Made by a program: the position numbers and the translations under genes. Shown one piece after another: positions 29,303 through 39,315 of a stretch of DNA of 64,000 nt (positions within the stretch are counted from its first letter, which is position 1; each line of letters opens with the position of its first letter). The stretch spans positions 62,001 to 126,000 of the forward strand of contig NZ_MDCB01000010.1 of assembly GCF_002939705.1 (NCBI RefSeq). Direction: 5' to 3'. Below the pieces are notes generated by a model, which ran no database searches, was not told the origin of the DNA, and worked only from the letters and a program-made list of their open reading frames with translations. The stretch is from Xanthomonas albilineans (GTDB lineage Bacteria > Pseudomonadota > Gammaproteobacteria > Xanthomonadales > Xanthomonadaceae).

Positions 29303-29387
29303 GCCCAGGTGGCGGAATTGGTAGACGCACTACCTTGAGGTGGTAGCGACTTAGGTCGTAGGGGTTCGAGTCCCCTCTTGGGCACCA
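29303..29387 (+). tRNA. tRNA-Leu (anticodon GAG)
   Basis: An 85-base tRNA with CCA encoded. The acceptor stem GCCCAGG pairs with CTTGGGC, the anticodon stem CTACC/GGTAG encloses the loop TTGAGGT (anticodon GAG, reading CUC/CUU), a long class-II variable arm follows, and the T arm contains GGTTCGAGTCC. It lies between secG and nuoA on the same strand. Confidence 0.97.
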
Positions 29388-29497
29388 TTGTTTGGCTGCG
29401 GTTTTTTGTGCGAAGGGGCGTTGCGCCTTTGCCCAGGAAATCGTCTACCCCATGCTTGCGCGTTATGCGCGTGGGCAAAGGCAAGAGAGAATCGCGA

Positions 29498-29854
29498 GTG
29501 CTGGCCGAATATTTGCCGACCCTGCTGTTTCTGATCGTGGCTACCGGTATCGGCGTTGCGCTGATGTTGATAGGGCGGTTCCTCGGTCCCCGGCGTCCTG
29601 ACCTGAAGAAGCTCTCGCCCTACGAGTGCGGCTTCGAGGCGTTCGAGGACGCGCGCATGAAGTTCGACGTGCGCTACTACCTGATCGCAATCCAGTTCAT
29701 CGTCTTCGATCTGGAGATCATCTTCATCGTGCCGTGGACGCAGGTGTTCATGGACCTGGGCGCTCGCTCCCTGGTCACCATGGGCCTGTTCGTCGGCATG
29801 TTGTTCCTCGGTTTTGTATACGTGTGGAAGAAGGGAGCGCTGGAATGGGAGTGA
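29498..29854 (+). CDS. nuoA: NADH-quinone oxidoreductase subunit A (GTG start)
   Basis: Small membrane subunit of respiratory complex I. 118 residues with three membrane helices; the conserved loop [22 protein letters not shown] and [11 protein letters not shown] are diagnostic. The GTG at 29498 ([12 protein letters not shown]) matches the family N-terminus; an in-frame ATG at 29465 would add 11 mostly basic residues and is less likely. Its end overlaps nuoB by 10 bases. First gene of the 14-gene nuo operon. Confidence 0.95.
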   Translation: MLAEYLPTLLFLIVATGIGVALMLIGRFLGPRRPDLKKLSPYECGFEAFEDARMKFDVRYYLIAIQFIVFDLEIIFIVPWTQVFMDLGARSLVTMGLFVGMLFLGFVYVWKKGALEWE

Positions 29855-30399
29855 TTCAGACCCTGGATCGGCTGATGACCAACCCGATTCCGGAAGGGCG
29901 GGTGGACGACATCCTGCGCCCCGAAGGCGAGAACCCGCTGCTGGAAAAGGGCTACGTCACCACCAGTGTCGATGCGCTGCTGAACTGGGCGCGGACCGGC
30001 TCGATGTGGCCGATGACCTTCGGTCTGGCGTGCTGCGCGGTAGAGATGATGCACGCTGGCGCCGCGCGCCTGGATCTGGATCGCTATGGCGTGGTGTTCC
30101 GTCCCTCGCCGCGCCAGTCCGACGTGATGATCGTCGCCGGCACCCTGGTCAACAAGATGGCCCCGGCGCTGCGCAAGGTCTATGACCAGATGCCGGACCC
30201 GAAGTGGGTCATCTCGATGGGCAGTTGCGCCAATGGCGGCGGCTACTACCACTATTCGTATTCGGTGGTGCGTGGCTGCGATCGCATTGTGCCGGTGGAC
30301 GTCTACGTCCCGGGCTGCCCGCCGACCGCCGAGGCGCTGGTCTACGGCATCTTGCAGCTGCAGAAGAAGATCTGGCGAACCCAGACCATCGCGCGCTGA
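29845..30399 (+). CDS. nuoB: NADH-quinone oxidoreductase subunit B
   Basis: Carries the terminal [4Fe-4S] cluster N2 next to the quinone site. The 184-residue protein has the tandem cysteines in [10 protein letters not shown], the cysteine in [10 protein letters not shown] and the fourth in VPGCPPTAE. The ATG at 29845 overlaps nuoA by 10 bases; the longer open frame upstream is only nuoA read in another phase. nuoC follows after 33 bases. Confidence 0.97.
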   Translation: MGVIQTLDRLMTNPIPEGRVDDILRPEGENPLLEKGYVTTSVDALLNWARTGSMWPMTFGLACCAVEMMHAGAARLDLDRYGVVFRPSPRQSDVMIVAGTLVNKMAPALRKVYDQMPDPKWVISMGSCANGGGYYHYSYSVVRGCDRIVPVDVYVPGCPPTAEALVYGILQLQKKIWRTQTIAR

Positions 30400-30432
30400 T
30401 TCCTCATTTCTTCGAGAGCACGCCAAGTCCCC

Positions 30433-31182
30433 ATGGCAGAGCAAGCATCTTCCTTTAGCGACCGACTCGGTGCCCGTTTCCCGGGCAGCCGGGTGTTTGT
30501 GGCCTTTCCGCGCGGCGAAGTCACCCTGGAAGTGGCGGCCGATGCCTGGCACGCCACCTGTCTGGTGCTGCGCGACGAGTTCGGTTTCGAACAATTGACC
30601 GACTTGTGCGGCGTCGACTATCTGGGGTACGGCAGCGACGAGTGGGATACCTCGGACGTGTCCTCGCATGGCTTCAGTCGCGGGGTCGAAGGCAAGGCCG
30701 TGGGACGTTTCGCCTGGGGCGAGTTCCCCAGCGGCGAGGCCGATGGCGGCGCTCAGCCGTTGCCGGTGCCGCAGCAGCGCTACGCGGTGCTGGCGCAACT
30801 GATGTCCTACCGCCATAACCAGCGTCTGCGGGTGCGCTGCTATGCGCCCAACGAGGATTTGCCGGTGGTGGCCTCGGTCACCGATATCTGGCCCGGCGCC
30901 AACTGGTTCGAGCGCGAGGCGTTTGACTTGTTCGGCGTGGTCTTCGCCGGCCATCCCGACTTGCGGCGTATTCTCACCGACTACGGCTTCGTCGGCCATC
31001 CGTTCCGCAAGGACTTCCCGTTGATCGGCAATGTCGAAGTGCGCTACGACGAAGCGAAGCAGCGCGTGATCTACGAGCCGGTGACCTCGGTCGAGCCGCG
31101 CGTGGGCGTGCCGCGGGTGATCCGCGACGATGCGCGCTACCAGACCGCGGCGGGCGAAGCACAGAAGGAGTCCGCCAAGTGA
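30433..31182 (+). CDS. nuoC: NADH-quinone oxidoreductase subunit C
   Basis: Peripheral-arm subunit (30-kDa homologue), 249 residues, separate from NuoD here, unlike the NuoCD fusion of E. coli. The family signature ERGVYDMFG-type region reads [26 protein letters not shown], followed by HPFRKDFPL. The stop overlaps the GTG of nuoD by 4 bases. The start ATG at 30433 gives [10 protein letters not shown]. Confidence 0.96.
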   Translation: MAEQASSFSDRLGARFPGSRVFVAFPRGEVTLEVAADAWHATCLVLRDEFGFEQLTDLCGVDYLGYGSDEWDTSDVSSHGFSRGVEGKAVGRFAWGEFPSGEADGGAQPLPVPQQRYAVLAQLMSYRHNQRLRVRCYAPNEDLPVVASVTDIWPGANWFEREAFDLFGVVFAGHPDLRRILTDYGFVGHPFRKDFPLIGNVEVRYDEAKQRVIYEPVTSVEPRVGVPRVIRDDARYQTAAGEAQKESAK

Positions 31183-32486
31183 GCGAGTACCAGCAGGCGC
31201 ACGACGGGTTCGCCAGCAATCCTGCCGAAGCCAGGCAGGAGATCCGCAACTACACGATGAATTTCGGCCCGCAGCATCCGGCCGCGCACGGCGTGCTGCG
31301 CCTGATCTTGGAAATGGACGGGGAGACCGTGGTCCGCGCCGATCCGCATATCGGCCTGTTGCATCGCGGCACCGAGAAGCTGGCCGAGTCCAAGCCGTTC
31401 AACCAGTCGATCGGTTACATGGACCGCCTCGACTACGTGTCGATGATGTGCAACGAGCACGCCTACGTGCGCGCGATCGAGACCCTGATGGGCATCGAGG
31501 CGCCGGAGCGTGCGCAGTACATCCGCACCATGTTCGACGAAATCACCCGCATTCTGAATCACCTGATGTGGGTCGGCTCCAATGGCCTGGATCTGGGCGC
31601 GATGGCGGTGATGCTATACGCGTTCCGCGAGCGCGAAGAGCTGATGGACGCCTACGAGGCGGTATCCGGCGCGCGCATGCACGCGACCTACTACCGTCCC
31701 GGTGGCGTCTACCGCGATCTGCCTGACCGCATGCCCAAGTATCAGGAATCGCGCTGGCACAAGGGCAATGCGCTGAAGCGGCTCAATGCCGCGCGCGAAG
31801 GCTCGTTGCTGGACTTTCTGGAAGACTTCACCAACACCTTCCCAGGCCGGGTCGACGAGTACGAAACCTTGCTCACCGACAACCGCATCTGGAAGCAGCG
31901 CACCGTCGGCATCGGCGTGGTCACGCCGGAGAAGGCCTATGCCTGGGGCATGACCGGCGTCATGCTGCGTGGGTCGGGCATCGCCTGGGATCTGCGCAAG
32001 AAGCAGCCTTACGCCAAGTACGACAGCGTCCAGTTCGACATTCCGGTCGGTAGCAACGGTGATTGCTACGACCGTTATCTTGTCCGTGTCGCGGAGATGC
32101 GCGAGTCCAACCGCATCATCAAGCAGTGCGTGCAGTGGCTCAAAGCCAATCCCGGGCCGGTGATGGTCGAGAACTTCAAGGTGGCGCCGCCCAAGCGCGC
32201 CGACATGAAGGACGACATGGAAGCGTTGATTCATCACTTCAAATTGTTCAGCGAAGGCTACTGCGTGCCAGCCGGCGAGACCTATTGTGCGGTCGAAGCG
32301 CCGAAGGGCGAGTTCGGCTGTTACCTGATGTCCGACGGCGCCAACAAGCCGTTCCGCGTGCATTTGCGCGCGCCGGGTTTTGTCCATCTGTCGTCGATGG
32401 ATGCGATCGTGCGTGGTCACATGCTGGCCGATGTGGTGGCGATGATCGGCACCTACGACCTGGTGTTCGGCGAGGTGGATCGATGA
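31179..32486 (+). CDS. nuoD: NADH-quinone oxidoreductase subunit D (GTG start)
   Basis: The 49-kDa subunit that forms the quinone cavity with NuoB. 435 residues; [16 protein letters not shown] near the N-terminus (histidine and surrounding residues line the quinone pocket), [10 protein letters not shown], and the C-terminal VFGEVDR are diagnostic. The GTG at 31179 overlaps the nuoC stop (GTGA). It is followed not directly by nuoE but by a 157-base gap that carries an inverted heptad element. Confidence 0.97.
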   Translation: MSEYQQAHDGFASNPAEARQEIRNYTMNFGPQHPAAHGVLRLILEMDGETVVRADPHIGLLHRGTEKLAESKPFNQSIGYMDRLDYVSMMCNEHAYVRAIETLMGIEAPERAQYIRTMFDEITRILNHLMWVGSNGLDLGAMAVMLYAFREREELMDAYEAVSGARMHATYYRPGGVYRDLPDRMPKYQESRWHKGNALKRLNAAREGSLLDFLEDFTNTFPGRVDEYETLLTDNRIWKQRTVGIGVVTPEKAYAWGMTGVMLRGSGIAWDLRKKQPYAKYDSVQFDIPVGSNGDCYDRYLVRVAEMRESNRIIKQCVQWLKANPGPVMVENFKVAPPKRADMKDDMEALIHHFKLFSEGYCVPAGETYCAVEAPKGEFGCYLMSDGANKPFRVHLRAPGFVHLSSMDAIVRGHMLADVVAMIGTYDLVFGEVDR

Positions 32487-32491
32487 GGCCG

Positions 32492-32633
32492 CGACTCGGA
32501 GCCCTGGGTCCGCGGCCCGCCAAGAGCGGGCCTGTGGCGGCCGTACCGGCAAGTAGAACTGCAAATTTTGATGCGGCAGCGGTGAGCGGGAGAGGACTTT
32601 CACGGGTCCCGGGTCCCGGGTTCCGAGTCCCGG
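32492..32633. repeat. heptad-repeat element inside the nuo operon, nuoD-nuoE
   Basis: Left block CGACTCGGAGCCCTGGGTCC (32492-32511) is an imperfect inverse of the right block 32603-32633, which is built of CGGGTCC and GAGTCCC units. A perfect hairpin, GGCCCGC-CAAGA-GCGGGCC (32514-32532), lies inside. The right block runs into GGAGG, which doubles as the nuoE ribosome binding site (32632-32636). Confidence 0.7.
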
Positions 32634-32643
32634 AGGTTTTGGC

Positions 32644-33171
32644 ATGAAAGCGACAGGTAATTTCGAAACGGCGCGCGACGTCGATCCGATGGTGGTGCTG
32701 AGCGATAAGACGCGCGCGCACATCGATCACTGGTTGAGCAAGTTCCCGCCGGAGCGCAAGCGTTCGGCCGTGCTGCAAGGGTTGCATGCCGCGCAGGAAC
32801 AGAATCAGGGGTGGTTGACCGACGAGTTGATCGTCGGTGTGGCCAAGTACCTGGAATTGCCGCCTGTGTGGGCCTACGAAGTGGCCAGTTTCTACTCGAT
32901 GTTCGAAACCGAGAAGGTCGGTCGTCACAACGTCGCGTTCTGCACCAACATCAGTTGCTGGCTCAACGGTGCCGAAGATCTGGTCGCCCATGCCGAGAAG
33001 AAACTCGGTTGCAAGCTGGGTCAGTCCACCGCCGATGGTCGCGTCTACCTCAAGCGCGAGGAAGAATGTCTGGCCGGTTGTGCCGGCGCGCCGATGATGG
33101 TCATCAACGGCCATTACCATGAGCATTTGACCAAGGACAAGGTCGACGCATTGCTGGATGGGTTGGAGTAA
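32644..33171 (+). CDS. nuoE: NADH-quinone oxidoreductase subunit E
   Basis: Peripheral subunit with a [2Fe-2S] thioredoxin-like domain. 175 residues; the four cluster cysteines are in CTNISC and CLAGCAGAP. The N-terminal helical part ([21 protein letters not shown]) is typical. GGAGG at the end of the upstream heptad repeat serves as ribosome binding site. nuoF follows after 5 bases. Confidence 0.96.
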   Translation: MKATGNFETARDVDPMVVLSDKTRAHIDHWLSKFPPERKRSAVLQGLHAAQEQNQGWLTDELIVGVAKYLELPPVWAYEVASFYSMFETEKVGRHNVAFCTNISCWLNGAEDLVAHAEKKLGCKLGQSTADGRVYLKREEECLAGCAGAPMMVINGHYHEHLTKDKVDALLDGLE

Positions 33172-33176
33172 CGGTC

Positions 33177-34520
33177 ATGGCACAGCATCCCCACGCCCCC
33201 ACAGGTCCGGTCGGCCCTGCTCCACTGCCGCACCAAGTGGTCTACACCACGTTGCACTACGACACCCCGTGGTCGTACGAGAGCTATCTGAAAACCGGTG
33301 GCTACGCCGCGCTGCGCAAGATCCTCGACGAGAAGATCCCGCCGGAGCAGGTGATCGAGATGGTCAAGCAGTCGAACCTGCGTGGCCGTGGCGGTGCCGG
33401 CTTTCCGACCGGGCTGAAATGGTCGTTCATGCCCAAGAACGCGCCGCAGAAGTACATTCTGTGTAATTCGGACGAGTCCGAGCCAGGCACCTGCAAGGAC
33501 CGTGACATCCTGCGCTACAACCCGCATTCGGTGGTGGAGGGCATGGCCATCGCCTGCTACGCCACCGGCTCGACCGTGGGCTACAACTACTTGCGCGGCG
33601 AGTTCCACCACGAGCCGTTCGAGCACTTCGAGCAGGCGCTAGCCGATGCCTACGCCAACGGCTGGCTGGGCAAAAACATCCTTGGTAGCGGCGTGGATAT
33701 CGACATCTACGGTGCGCTGGGCGCCGGCGCTTACATCTGCGGCGAAGAAACCGCGCTGATGGAGTCGCTGGAAGGCAAGAAGGGCCAACCGCGCTACAAG
33801 CCGCCGTTCCCGGCCAACTTCGGTCTGTACGGCAAGCCCTCGACGATCAACAACACCGAGACCTACGCCTCGGTGCCGGCGATCATTCGCAACGGCCCGG
33901 AATGGTTCCTGGGGCTGAGCAAGACCAAGAACGGCGGGCCGAAGATCTTCTCGGTCTCCGGCTGCGTGCAGAAGGGCGGCAACTTCGAGGTGCCGCTGGG
34001 CACCACCTTCGACGAATTGTTGGAGATGGCTGGCGGGCTGAAGCCGGGCCGCACCCTCAAGGGCGCGATCCCGGGCGGCGTGTCGATGCCGGTGCTCAAG
34101 GCCGAGGAGCTCAAGGGCCTGCAGATGGATTACGACACCCTGCGCGCGCTGGGCACAGGCCTGGGCTCTGGCGCGATCGTGGTGCTGGACGACAGCGTGT
34201 GCTGCGTGAAGTTCGCCTGCCGCATCTCGCAGTTCTTCCACAAGGAATCCTGCGGTCAATGCACTCCGTGCCGCGAAGGCACCGGCTGGATGCACCGGGT
34301 GCTGGAGCGCATCGTCGCCGGCAAGGCAACCATGGAAGACCTGCATCAACTGCGCACCGTCGCCGGGCAGATCGAAGGCCACACCATCTGCGCCTTCGGC
34401 GAAGCGGCGGCCTGGCCGATTCAAGGCTTCCTGCGCCAGTTCTGGGACGAATTCGAGTACTACATCGTCAACGGTCATTCGATGGTCGATGGCAAAAAGG
34501 TGGAGGCAGCCGCCGCATGA
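33177..34520 (+). CDS. nuoF: NADH-quinone oxidoreductase subunit F
   Basis: Binds NADH and FMN and holds a [4Fe-4S] cluster. 447 residues; the nucleotide motif [13 protein letters not shown], the FMN/NADH region [19 protein letters not shown] and the cluster motif [11 protein letters not shown] (about residue 357 on) plus a later cysteine in HTICAFG are present. Stop overlaps the nuoG ATG by 4 bases. Confidence 0.97.
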   Translation: MAQHPHAPTGPVGPAPLPHQVVYTTLHYDTPWSYESYLKTGGYAALRKILDEKIPPEQVIEMVKQSNLRGRGGAGFPTGLKWSFMPKNAPQKYILCNSDESEPGTCKDRDILRYNPHSVVEGMAIACYATGSTVGYNYLRGEFHHEPFEHFEQALADAYANGWLGKNILGSGVDIDIYGALGAGAYICGEETALMESLEGKKGQPRYKPPFPANFGLYGKPSTINNTETYASVPAIIRNGPEWFLGLSKTKNGGPKIFSVSGCVQKGGNFEVPLGTTFDELLEMAGGLKPGRTLKGAIPGGVSMPVLKAEELKGLQMDYDTLRALGTGLGSGAIVVLDDSVCCVKFACRISQFFHKESCGQCTPCREGTGWMHRVLERIVAGKATMEDLHQLRTVAGQIEGHTICAFGEAAAWPIQGFLRQFWDEFEYYIVNGHSMVDGKKVEAAAA

Positions 34521-36766
34521 GCGCACAACCCAGCAATCCCGGCGCAACTCCCGCGGTGGTGCCGGAGGGACACGTCACCGTCGAGATCGACGGCCAGTCC
34601 TTGGTCGTGCCGAAAGGCGCGATGATCATCCAGGCCGCCGACAAGGCCGGTATCCCGATTCCGCGCTTCTGCTACCACGAGAAGTTGCCGATCGCGGCCA
34701 ACTGTCGCATGTGCCTGGTCGACGTGGAGAAGTCGCCCAAGCCATCGCCGGCCTGCGCCACGCCGGTGATGGACGGCATGAAGGTGCAGACCCGCAGCGA
34801 CAAGGCGCTCAAGTACCAGCGCAGTGTCATGGAATTTCTGCTGATCAACCATCCGTTGGACTGCCCGATCTGCGATCAGGGCGGCGAGTGCGAACTACAG
34901 GACGTGTCGCTGGGCTATGGTCGTTCGGTCAGCCGCTTCAACGAGCGCAAGCGCGTGGTGGCGGACGAGGACATCGGTCCGTTGGTCGCCACCGAGATGA
35001 CCCGCTGCATCCAGTGCACCCGCTGCGTGCGTTTCACCGCGGACATCGCCGGCACCTACGAGCTGGGCGGCATGTACCGCGGCGAGAACCTGCAGATCGG
35101 CACCTACGATGGCAAGCCGCTGACCACCGAGTTGTCCGGTAATGTCATCGACGTGTGTCCGGTCGGCGCGCTGACCAACAAGGTGTTCCAGTTCCGCGCC
35201 CGCCCATGGGAACTCACCGCGCGCGAGTCGCTGGGTTACCACGACGCGATGGGCTCGAACCTGTTCCTGCACGTGCGTCGTGGCGAAGTGCTGCGTACCG
35301 TGCCGCGCGACAACGAAGCGGTCAACGAGTGCTGGCTGTCCGACCGCGACCGCTATTCGCACCAGGGCCTGTACGCCGAGGATCGCGCACTGCGGCCGTT
35401 GCGCAAGGTCGATGGACAGTGGCGCGAAGTGTCGTGGTCCGAAGGACTTGCCGCCGCTGGCGACATCCTCAAGGCCAACCGTGGCGATGCGCTGGGCGTG
35501 CTGGCGCATCCGTCCACCTCCAACGAAGAAGGCGCGCTGCTGGCGCGTCTGGCCGATGGCCTGGACAGCGGTAATCTCGATCACCGGGTGTATAACCGCG
35601 ATTTTTCCGATGCCGCGCTCGCCGAACCGTTCGCGCTGCCGCTGGCGCAGATCGAACAGGCTGATGTGGTGGTGATCCTGGGCAGCAATCTGCGCCATGA
35701 ACTGCCGCTGCTGCACGCGCGCATCCGCAAGGCGCAGATGCAGCGCCAGACCAAGGTGTATGCGATCAATCCGGTCGACTTCGAGTTCGCCTTCGATCTG
35801 GCGGGTCGCCAGATCGTGGCGCCGTCGCGCTTTGCCGAGGCACTGGCCGATGGCGCGCTGCGTCAGGCGGTGCAGGGCGCCGCACGCGCGGTGCTGATCG
35901 TCGGTGCATTGGTCGAGAACCATCCGCAGGCCGCCGCGTTGCGTGCCGCCGCGCGCGACTTCGCCGCTGCCACCGGTGCTGCGCTGTGCCGCATTCCGCA
36001 GGGTGCCAACGCGCTCGGCCTGGCCCGTTATGGTGTGCTGCCGCGTGGCCGCAACGTCGCGGCGATGCTCGACCAGCCGCGCAGCGCGTATGTGCTGTAC
36101 GGCCTGGAGCCGGGATTGGACTTCGCCGACGCGGCGGCGGCGCGTCGCGCGCTGGCAGGCGCCAAGGTGGTCGCCTTCAGCCACTTCGCCTGCGCCTCCA
36201 CCCGCGATGTGGCCGATGTGATCCTGCCAATCGGCGCGTTGCCGGAAATCGAAGCGACGCTGACCAACCTCGATGGCAACGACCAGCGCACCCGCGCTGG
36301 TGGCACCTTGCCGGGCGAGGCCCGCGAAGGTTGGCGTGTGCTGCGTGCGCTCGGTGGCGAGTTGGGGCTGCCTGGTTTTGAATTCATCGATCTGGCCGGG
36401 CTGCGCGACAGCTTGCAGCCGCGCGAGGTCGCCGCGGCGACCTCGGCGCAGCCGGTACGGCAGGACGATGGCCTGGAACTGGCCGCAAGTCCGGCGATCT
36501 ACCGTACCGACGCGGTGGTGCGTCGCGCGCAGGCGTTGCAGCAGCACCCGCTCAATCGTGCGCCCAGCGTGACTCTGCATCCGCAGGACGCGGCGCGACT
36601 GGGTCTGAACCCGGGGCAGATGGTCAAGGTCGGGACTGCCGCGGGCAGCGCCACGTTGCCGCTGGAAACGGATAAGCGGGTCGCGTCGGGCGCGGCCTGG
36701 ATCGAAACGGGGCATGGCGCGACCGCGCCGCTGGGTGCCGGTCGGGTGACGGTGGTGGCTGCATGA
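34517..36766 (+). CDS. nuoG: NADH-quinone oxidoreductase subunit G
   Basis: The largest peripheral subunit, 749 residues. It has an N-terminal [2Fe-2S] ferredoxin-like domain ([17 protein letters not shown]), a His/Cys-ligated [4Fe-4S] site ([18 protein letters not shown]), a further [4Fe-4S] motif ([19 protein letters not shown]), and a C-terminal molybdopterin-oxidoreductase-like domain. The ATG at 34517 overlaps nuoF; the frame continues upstream in the shadow of nuoF. The stop overlaps the nuoH ATG by 4 bases. Confidence 0.96.
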   Translation: MSAQPSNPGATPAVVPEGHVTVEIDGQSLVVPKGAMIIQAADKAGIPIPRFCYHEKLPIAANCRMCLVDVEKSPKPSPACATPVMDGMKVQTRSDKALKYQRSVMEFLLINHPLDCPICDQGGECELQDVSLGYGRSVSRFNERKRVVADEDIGPLVATEMTRCIQCTRCVRFTADIAGTYELGGMYRGENLQIGTYDGKPLTTELSGNVIDVCPVGALTNKVFQFRARPWELTARESLGYHDAMGSNLFLHVRRGEVLRTVPRDNEAVNECWLSDRDRYSHQGLYAEDRALRPLRKVDGQWREVSWSEGLAAAGDILKANRGDALGVLAHPSTSNEEGALLARLADGLDSGNLDHRVYNRDFSDAALAEPFALPLAQIEQADVVVILGSNLRHELPLLHARIRKAQMQRQTKVYAINPVDFEFAFDLAGRQIVAPSRFAEALADGALRQAVQGAARAVLIVGALVENHPQAAALRAAARDFAAATGAALCRIPQGANALGLARYGVLPRGRNVAAMLDQPRSAYVLYGLEPGLDFADAAAARRALAGAKVVAFSHFACASTRDVADVILPIGALPEIEATLTNLDGNDQRTRAGGTLPGEAREGWRVLRALGGELGLPGFEFIDLAGLRDSLQPREVAAATSAQPVRQDDGLELAASPAIYRTDAVVRRAQALQQHPLNRAPSVTLHPQDAARLGLNPGQMVKVGTAAGSATLPLETDKRVASGAAWIETGHGATAPLGAGRVTVVAA

Positions 36767-37854
36767 ACGAGATGCTGTTGAACGTGGTCGATCCGCTGCA
36801 TCAGTGGTTCCTTGGCCTGGGCGCCCTCGGCGTGGTGCTGTGGATCGTGTTGAAGATCCTAGTGATCGCCGTGCCGGTGATCACGGCGGTGGCGTTCTAC
36901 GTGGTCTGGGAGCGCAAGCTGATCGGTTGGATGCACGTGCGCCACGGTCCGATGTACGTGGGCATGGGCATCTTCCAGGCCTTTGCCGACGTGTTCAAAC
37001 TGCTGTTCAAGGAAATCATCCAGCCCAGCAGTTCGCACAAGGCGATGTTCGTGATCGCGCCGCTGATCACCCTGGCCCCGGCGTTCGCGGCCTGGGCGGT
37101 GGTGCCGTTCGACGCCAAGCTGGTCTTGTCCAACGCCAATGCCGGCTTGCTGTATCTGCTGGCGATGACCTCGCTCGGCGTGTACGGCATCATCCTGGCC
37201 GGCTGGGCGTCCAATTCCAAGTACGCGTTCCTCGGCGCGATGCGCTCGGCGGCGCAGGTGGTCAGCTACGAGATCGCGATGGGTTTTGCCCTGGTCGGGG
37301 TGATGATCGCAGCCGGCAGCTTGAATCTCAGCACGATCGTGCAGGCCCAGGTTGGCAATTCTGGCTTCTTCGACTGGTTCTTGATCCCGCTGTTCCCGCT
37401 GTTCATCGTGTACTGGGTGTCTGGCGTGGCCGAGACCAACCGCGCGCCGTTCGACGTGGTCGAAGGCGAATCGGAAATCGTTGCCGGGCACATGGTCGAA
37501 TACTCCGGTGGTGCGTTCGCGCTGTTCTTCCTGGCCGAATACGCCAACATGATCCTGGTCAGCTTCCTGGTCTCGATCTTCTTCTTGGGCGGCTGGTTGA
37601 GCCCAATCCAGGGTTGGGTGCAGGCCGACATCTCGCCGTGGATCGACTGGATCTGGAAGGGCGGCTGGCCTTGGCTGTTGGGCAAGGTGCTGTTCTTCGC
37701 AAGCGCGTACATCTGGTTCCGCGCCAGTTTTCCCCGCTACCGCTATGACCAGATCATGCGCCTGGGCTGGAAGGTGTTCATCCCGCTGACGATCGTGTGG
37801 ATCGCGGTGACGGCGTTGATGGTGTTCTATGGCGTGATCCACAAGGGCGTGTAA
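36763..37854 (+). CDS. nuoH: NADH-quinone oxidoreductase subunit H
   Basis: Membrane subunit next to the quinone tunnel. 363 residues and about eight membrane helices. Diagnostic segments are [45 protein letters not shown] and the C-terminal [18 protein letters not shown]. Overlaps nuoG by 4 bases and is 3 bases from nuoI. Confidence 0.97.
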   Translation: MNEMLLNVVDPLHQWFLGLGALGVVLWIVLKILVIAVPVITAVAFYVVWERKLIGWMHVRHGPMYVGMGIFQAFADVFKLLFKEIIQPSSSHKAMFVIAPLITLAPAFAAWAVVPFDAKLVLSNANAGLLYLLAMTSLGVYGIILAGWASNSKYAFLGAMRSAAQVVSYEIAMGFALVGVMIAAGSLNLSTIVQAQVGNSGFFDWFLIPLFPLFIVYWVSGVAETNRAPFDVVEGESEIVAGHMVEYSGGAFALFFLAEYANMILVSFLVSIFFLGGWLSPIQGWVQADISPWIDWIWKGGWPWLLGKVLFFASAYIWFRASFPRYRYDQIMRLGWKVFIPLTIVWIAVTALMVFYGVIHKGV

Positions 37855-37857
37855 GCG

Positions 37858-38346
37858 ATGAATAAAATCACCCATTACTTCAAGAGTCTGTTGCTGCTGG
37901 AATTGCTCGGCGGCCTGTGGCTGACCTTGAAGTACACCTTCCGTCCCAAGTACACCGTGCTGTACCCGATGGAAAAGTTCCCGCAATCGCCGCGCTTCCG
38001 CGGCCTGCACGCGCTGCGTCGCTATCCCAACGGCGAGGAGCGCTGTATCGCCTGCAAGCTGTGTGAAGCGGTGTGTCCGGCGCTGGCGATCACCATCGAC
38101 TCGACCAAGCGCGAGGACGGCACCCGCCGCACCACCCGCTACGATATCGATCTGTTCAAGTGCATCTACTGCGGTTTCTGCGAGGAAAGCTGCCCGGTGG
38201 ATTCGATCGTGGAAACCCAGGTGCTGGAATACCACTTCGAAAAGCGCGGCGAGAACATCGTCACCAAGCCGCAGTTGCTGGCGATCGGAGACCGGCTTGA
38301 GGCCGAGATCGCCGAGCGCCGCGCCGCCGACGCTCCCTTCCGCTGA
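37858..38346 (+). CDS. nuoI: NADH-quinone oxidoreductase subunit I
   Basis: 8Fe ferredoxin-type subunit carrying two [4Fe-4S] clusters that connect to NuoB. 162 residues with two CxxCxxCxxxCP motifs: [12 protein letters not shown] and [12 protein letters not shown]. The N-terminal amphipathic helix ([18 protein letters not shown]) contacts the membrane arm. Located between nuoH and nuoJ with short gaps. Confidence 0.98.
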   Translation: MNKITHYFKSLLLLELLGGLWLTLKYTFRPKYTVLYPMEKFPQSPRFRGLHALRRYPNGEERCIACKLCEAVCPALAITIDSTKREDGTRRTTRYDIDLFKCIYCGFCEESCPVDSIVETQVLEYHFEKRGENIVTKPQLLAIGDRLEAEIAERRAADAPFR

Positions 38347-38355
38347 GGTTCCGAC

Positions 38356-39006
38356 ATGGATTGGGTCAATATCGCTTTCTGGATCTTCGCCACCATCGCC
38401 GCGGTTGCCGCCGGCGCGGTGATCAGCGTGCGCAACCCCGTGTACGCAGTGTTGTGTCTGATCCTGACCTTCTTCTCCATCGCCTGCGTGTGGCTGCTGG
38501 TGGGCGCCGAGTTCCTCGGCGTGACCCTGGTGCTGGTCTATGTCGGCGCGGTGATGGTGCTGTTCCTGTTCGTGGTGATGATGCTCGACATCGATAGCGT
38601 CCGCCTGCGCGAGGGGTGGGTGCGCTACCTGCCGGTCGGGTTGGTGGTGGCGGTGGCGATGCTGGTGCAGATGGTCACCCTGATCGGGGTCAAGGCGCGC
38701 ACTGTGGCGCCGTTCCCGGCCGATAACGCCGCGGCGCAGGCGGCTGATACCTCGAACATCGCTTGGCTGGCCAAGACATTGTTCACCCAGTTCCTGCTGC
38801 CGTTCGAGTTCGCGGCCATCATCCTGACCGTGGCGGTGGTCGCGGCGGTGATGCTGACCCTGCGCAAGCGCACTGGTATCAAGACCCAGAACCCGGGCGA
38901 GCAATCCCGCGTCAAGGCCGGCGATCGTCTGCGCATGGTCAAGATGGACGCGGAGAAGCCCACGCTCCACACCCCGGCACCGGCATCGCAGGAGGGCCAG
39001 CCATGA
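38356..39006 (+). CDS. nuoJ: NADH-quinone oxidoreductase subunit J
   Basis: Membrane subunit, 216 residues, five helices. The conserved helix-3 region [24 protein letters not shown], involved in coupling, is present. The C-terminus carries a long charged tail ([12 protein letters not shown] and beyond). Stop overlaps the nuoK ATG by 4 bases. Confidence 0.96.
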   Translation: MDWVNIAFWIFATIAAVAAGAVISVRNPVYAVLCLILTFFSIACVWLLVGAEFLGVTLVLVYVGAVMVLFLFVVMMLDIDSVRLREGWVRYLPVGLVVAVAMLVQMVTLIGVKARTVAPFPADNAAAQAADTSNIAWLAKTLFTQFLLPFEFAAIILTVAVVAAVMLTLRKRTGIKTQNPGEQSRVKAGDRLRMVKMDAEKPTLHTPAPASQEGQP

Positions 39007-39308
39007 TCTCCCTAGGCCATCTGCTGGCGCTTGGCGCGGTGTTGTTCTGCATCAGCCTGGCCGGCATCTTCCTCAATCGCAAGAACGTCATCGTGCTGCT
39101 GATGTCGATCGAATTGATGCTGTTGTCGGTCAATATCAACTTCGTCGCGTTTTCGCGCGAACTCGGCGACGCCGCCGGCCAGTTGTTCGTGTTCTTCATC
39201 TTGACCGTGGCCGCGGCCGAAGCCGCCATCGGCCTCGCGATCCTGGTGACGCTGTTCCGTACCCGCCACACGATCAACGTGGCCGAAGTCGATTCGTTGA
39301 AGGGCTGA
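39003..39308 (+). CDS. nuoK: NADH-quinone oxidoreductase subunit K
   Basis: Small MrpC-like membrane subunit, 101 residues with three helices. The two membrane glutamates needed for proton pumping are visible in [10 protein letters not shown] and [11 protein letters not shown]. The ATG at 39003 overlaps nuoJ by 4 bases; the open frame upstream of it is nuoJ in another phase. Confidence 0.97.
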   Translation: MISLGHLLALGAVLFCISLAGIFLNRKNVIVLLMSIELMLLSVNINFVAFSRELGDAAGQLFVFFILTVAAAEAAIGLAILVTLFRTRHTINVAEVDSLKG

Positions 39309-39315
39309 CCCGCAG

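Noticed and set aside
36859-38970. A 703-codon minus-strand frame opposite nuoH-nuoJ
   Set aside because: Shadow frame rich in His, Gln and Asp, typical of the reverse of membrane-protein genes.
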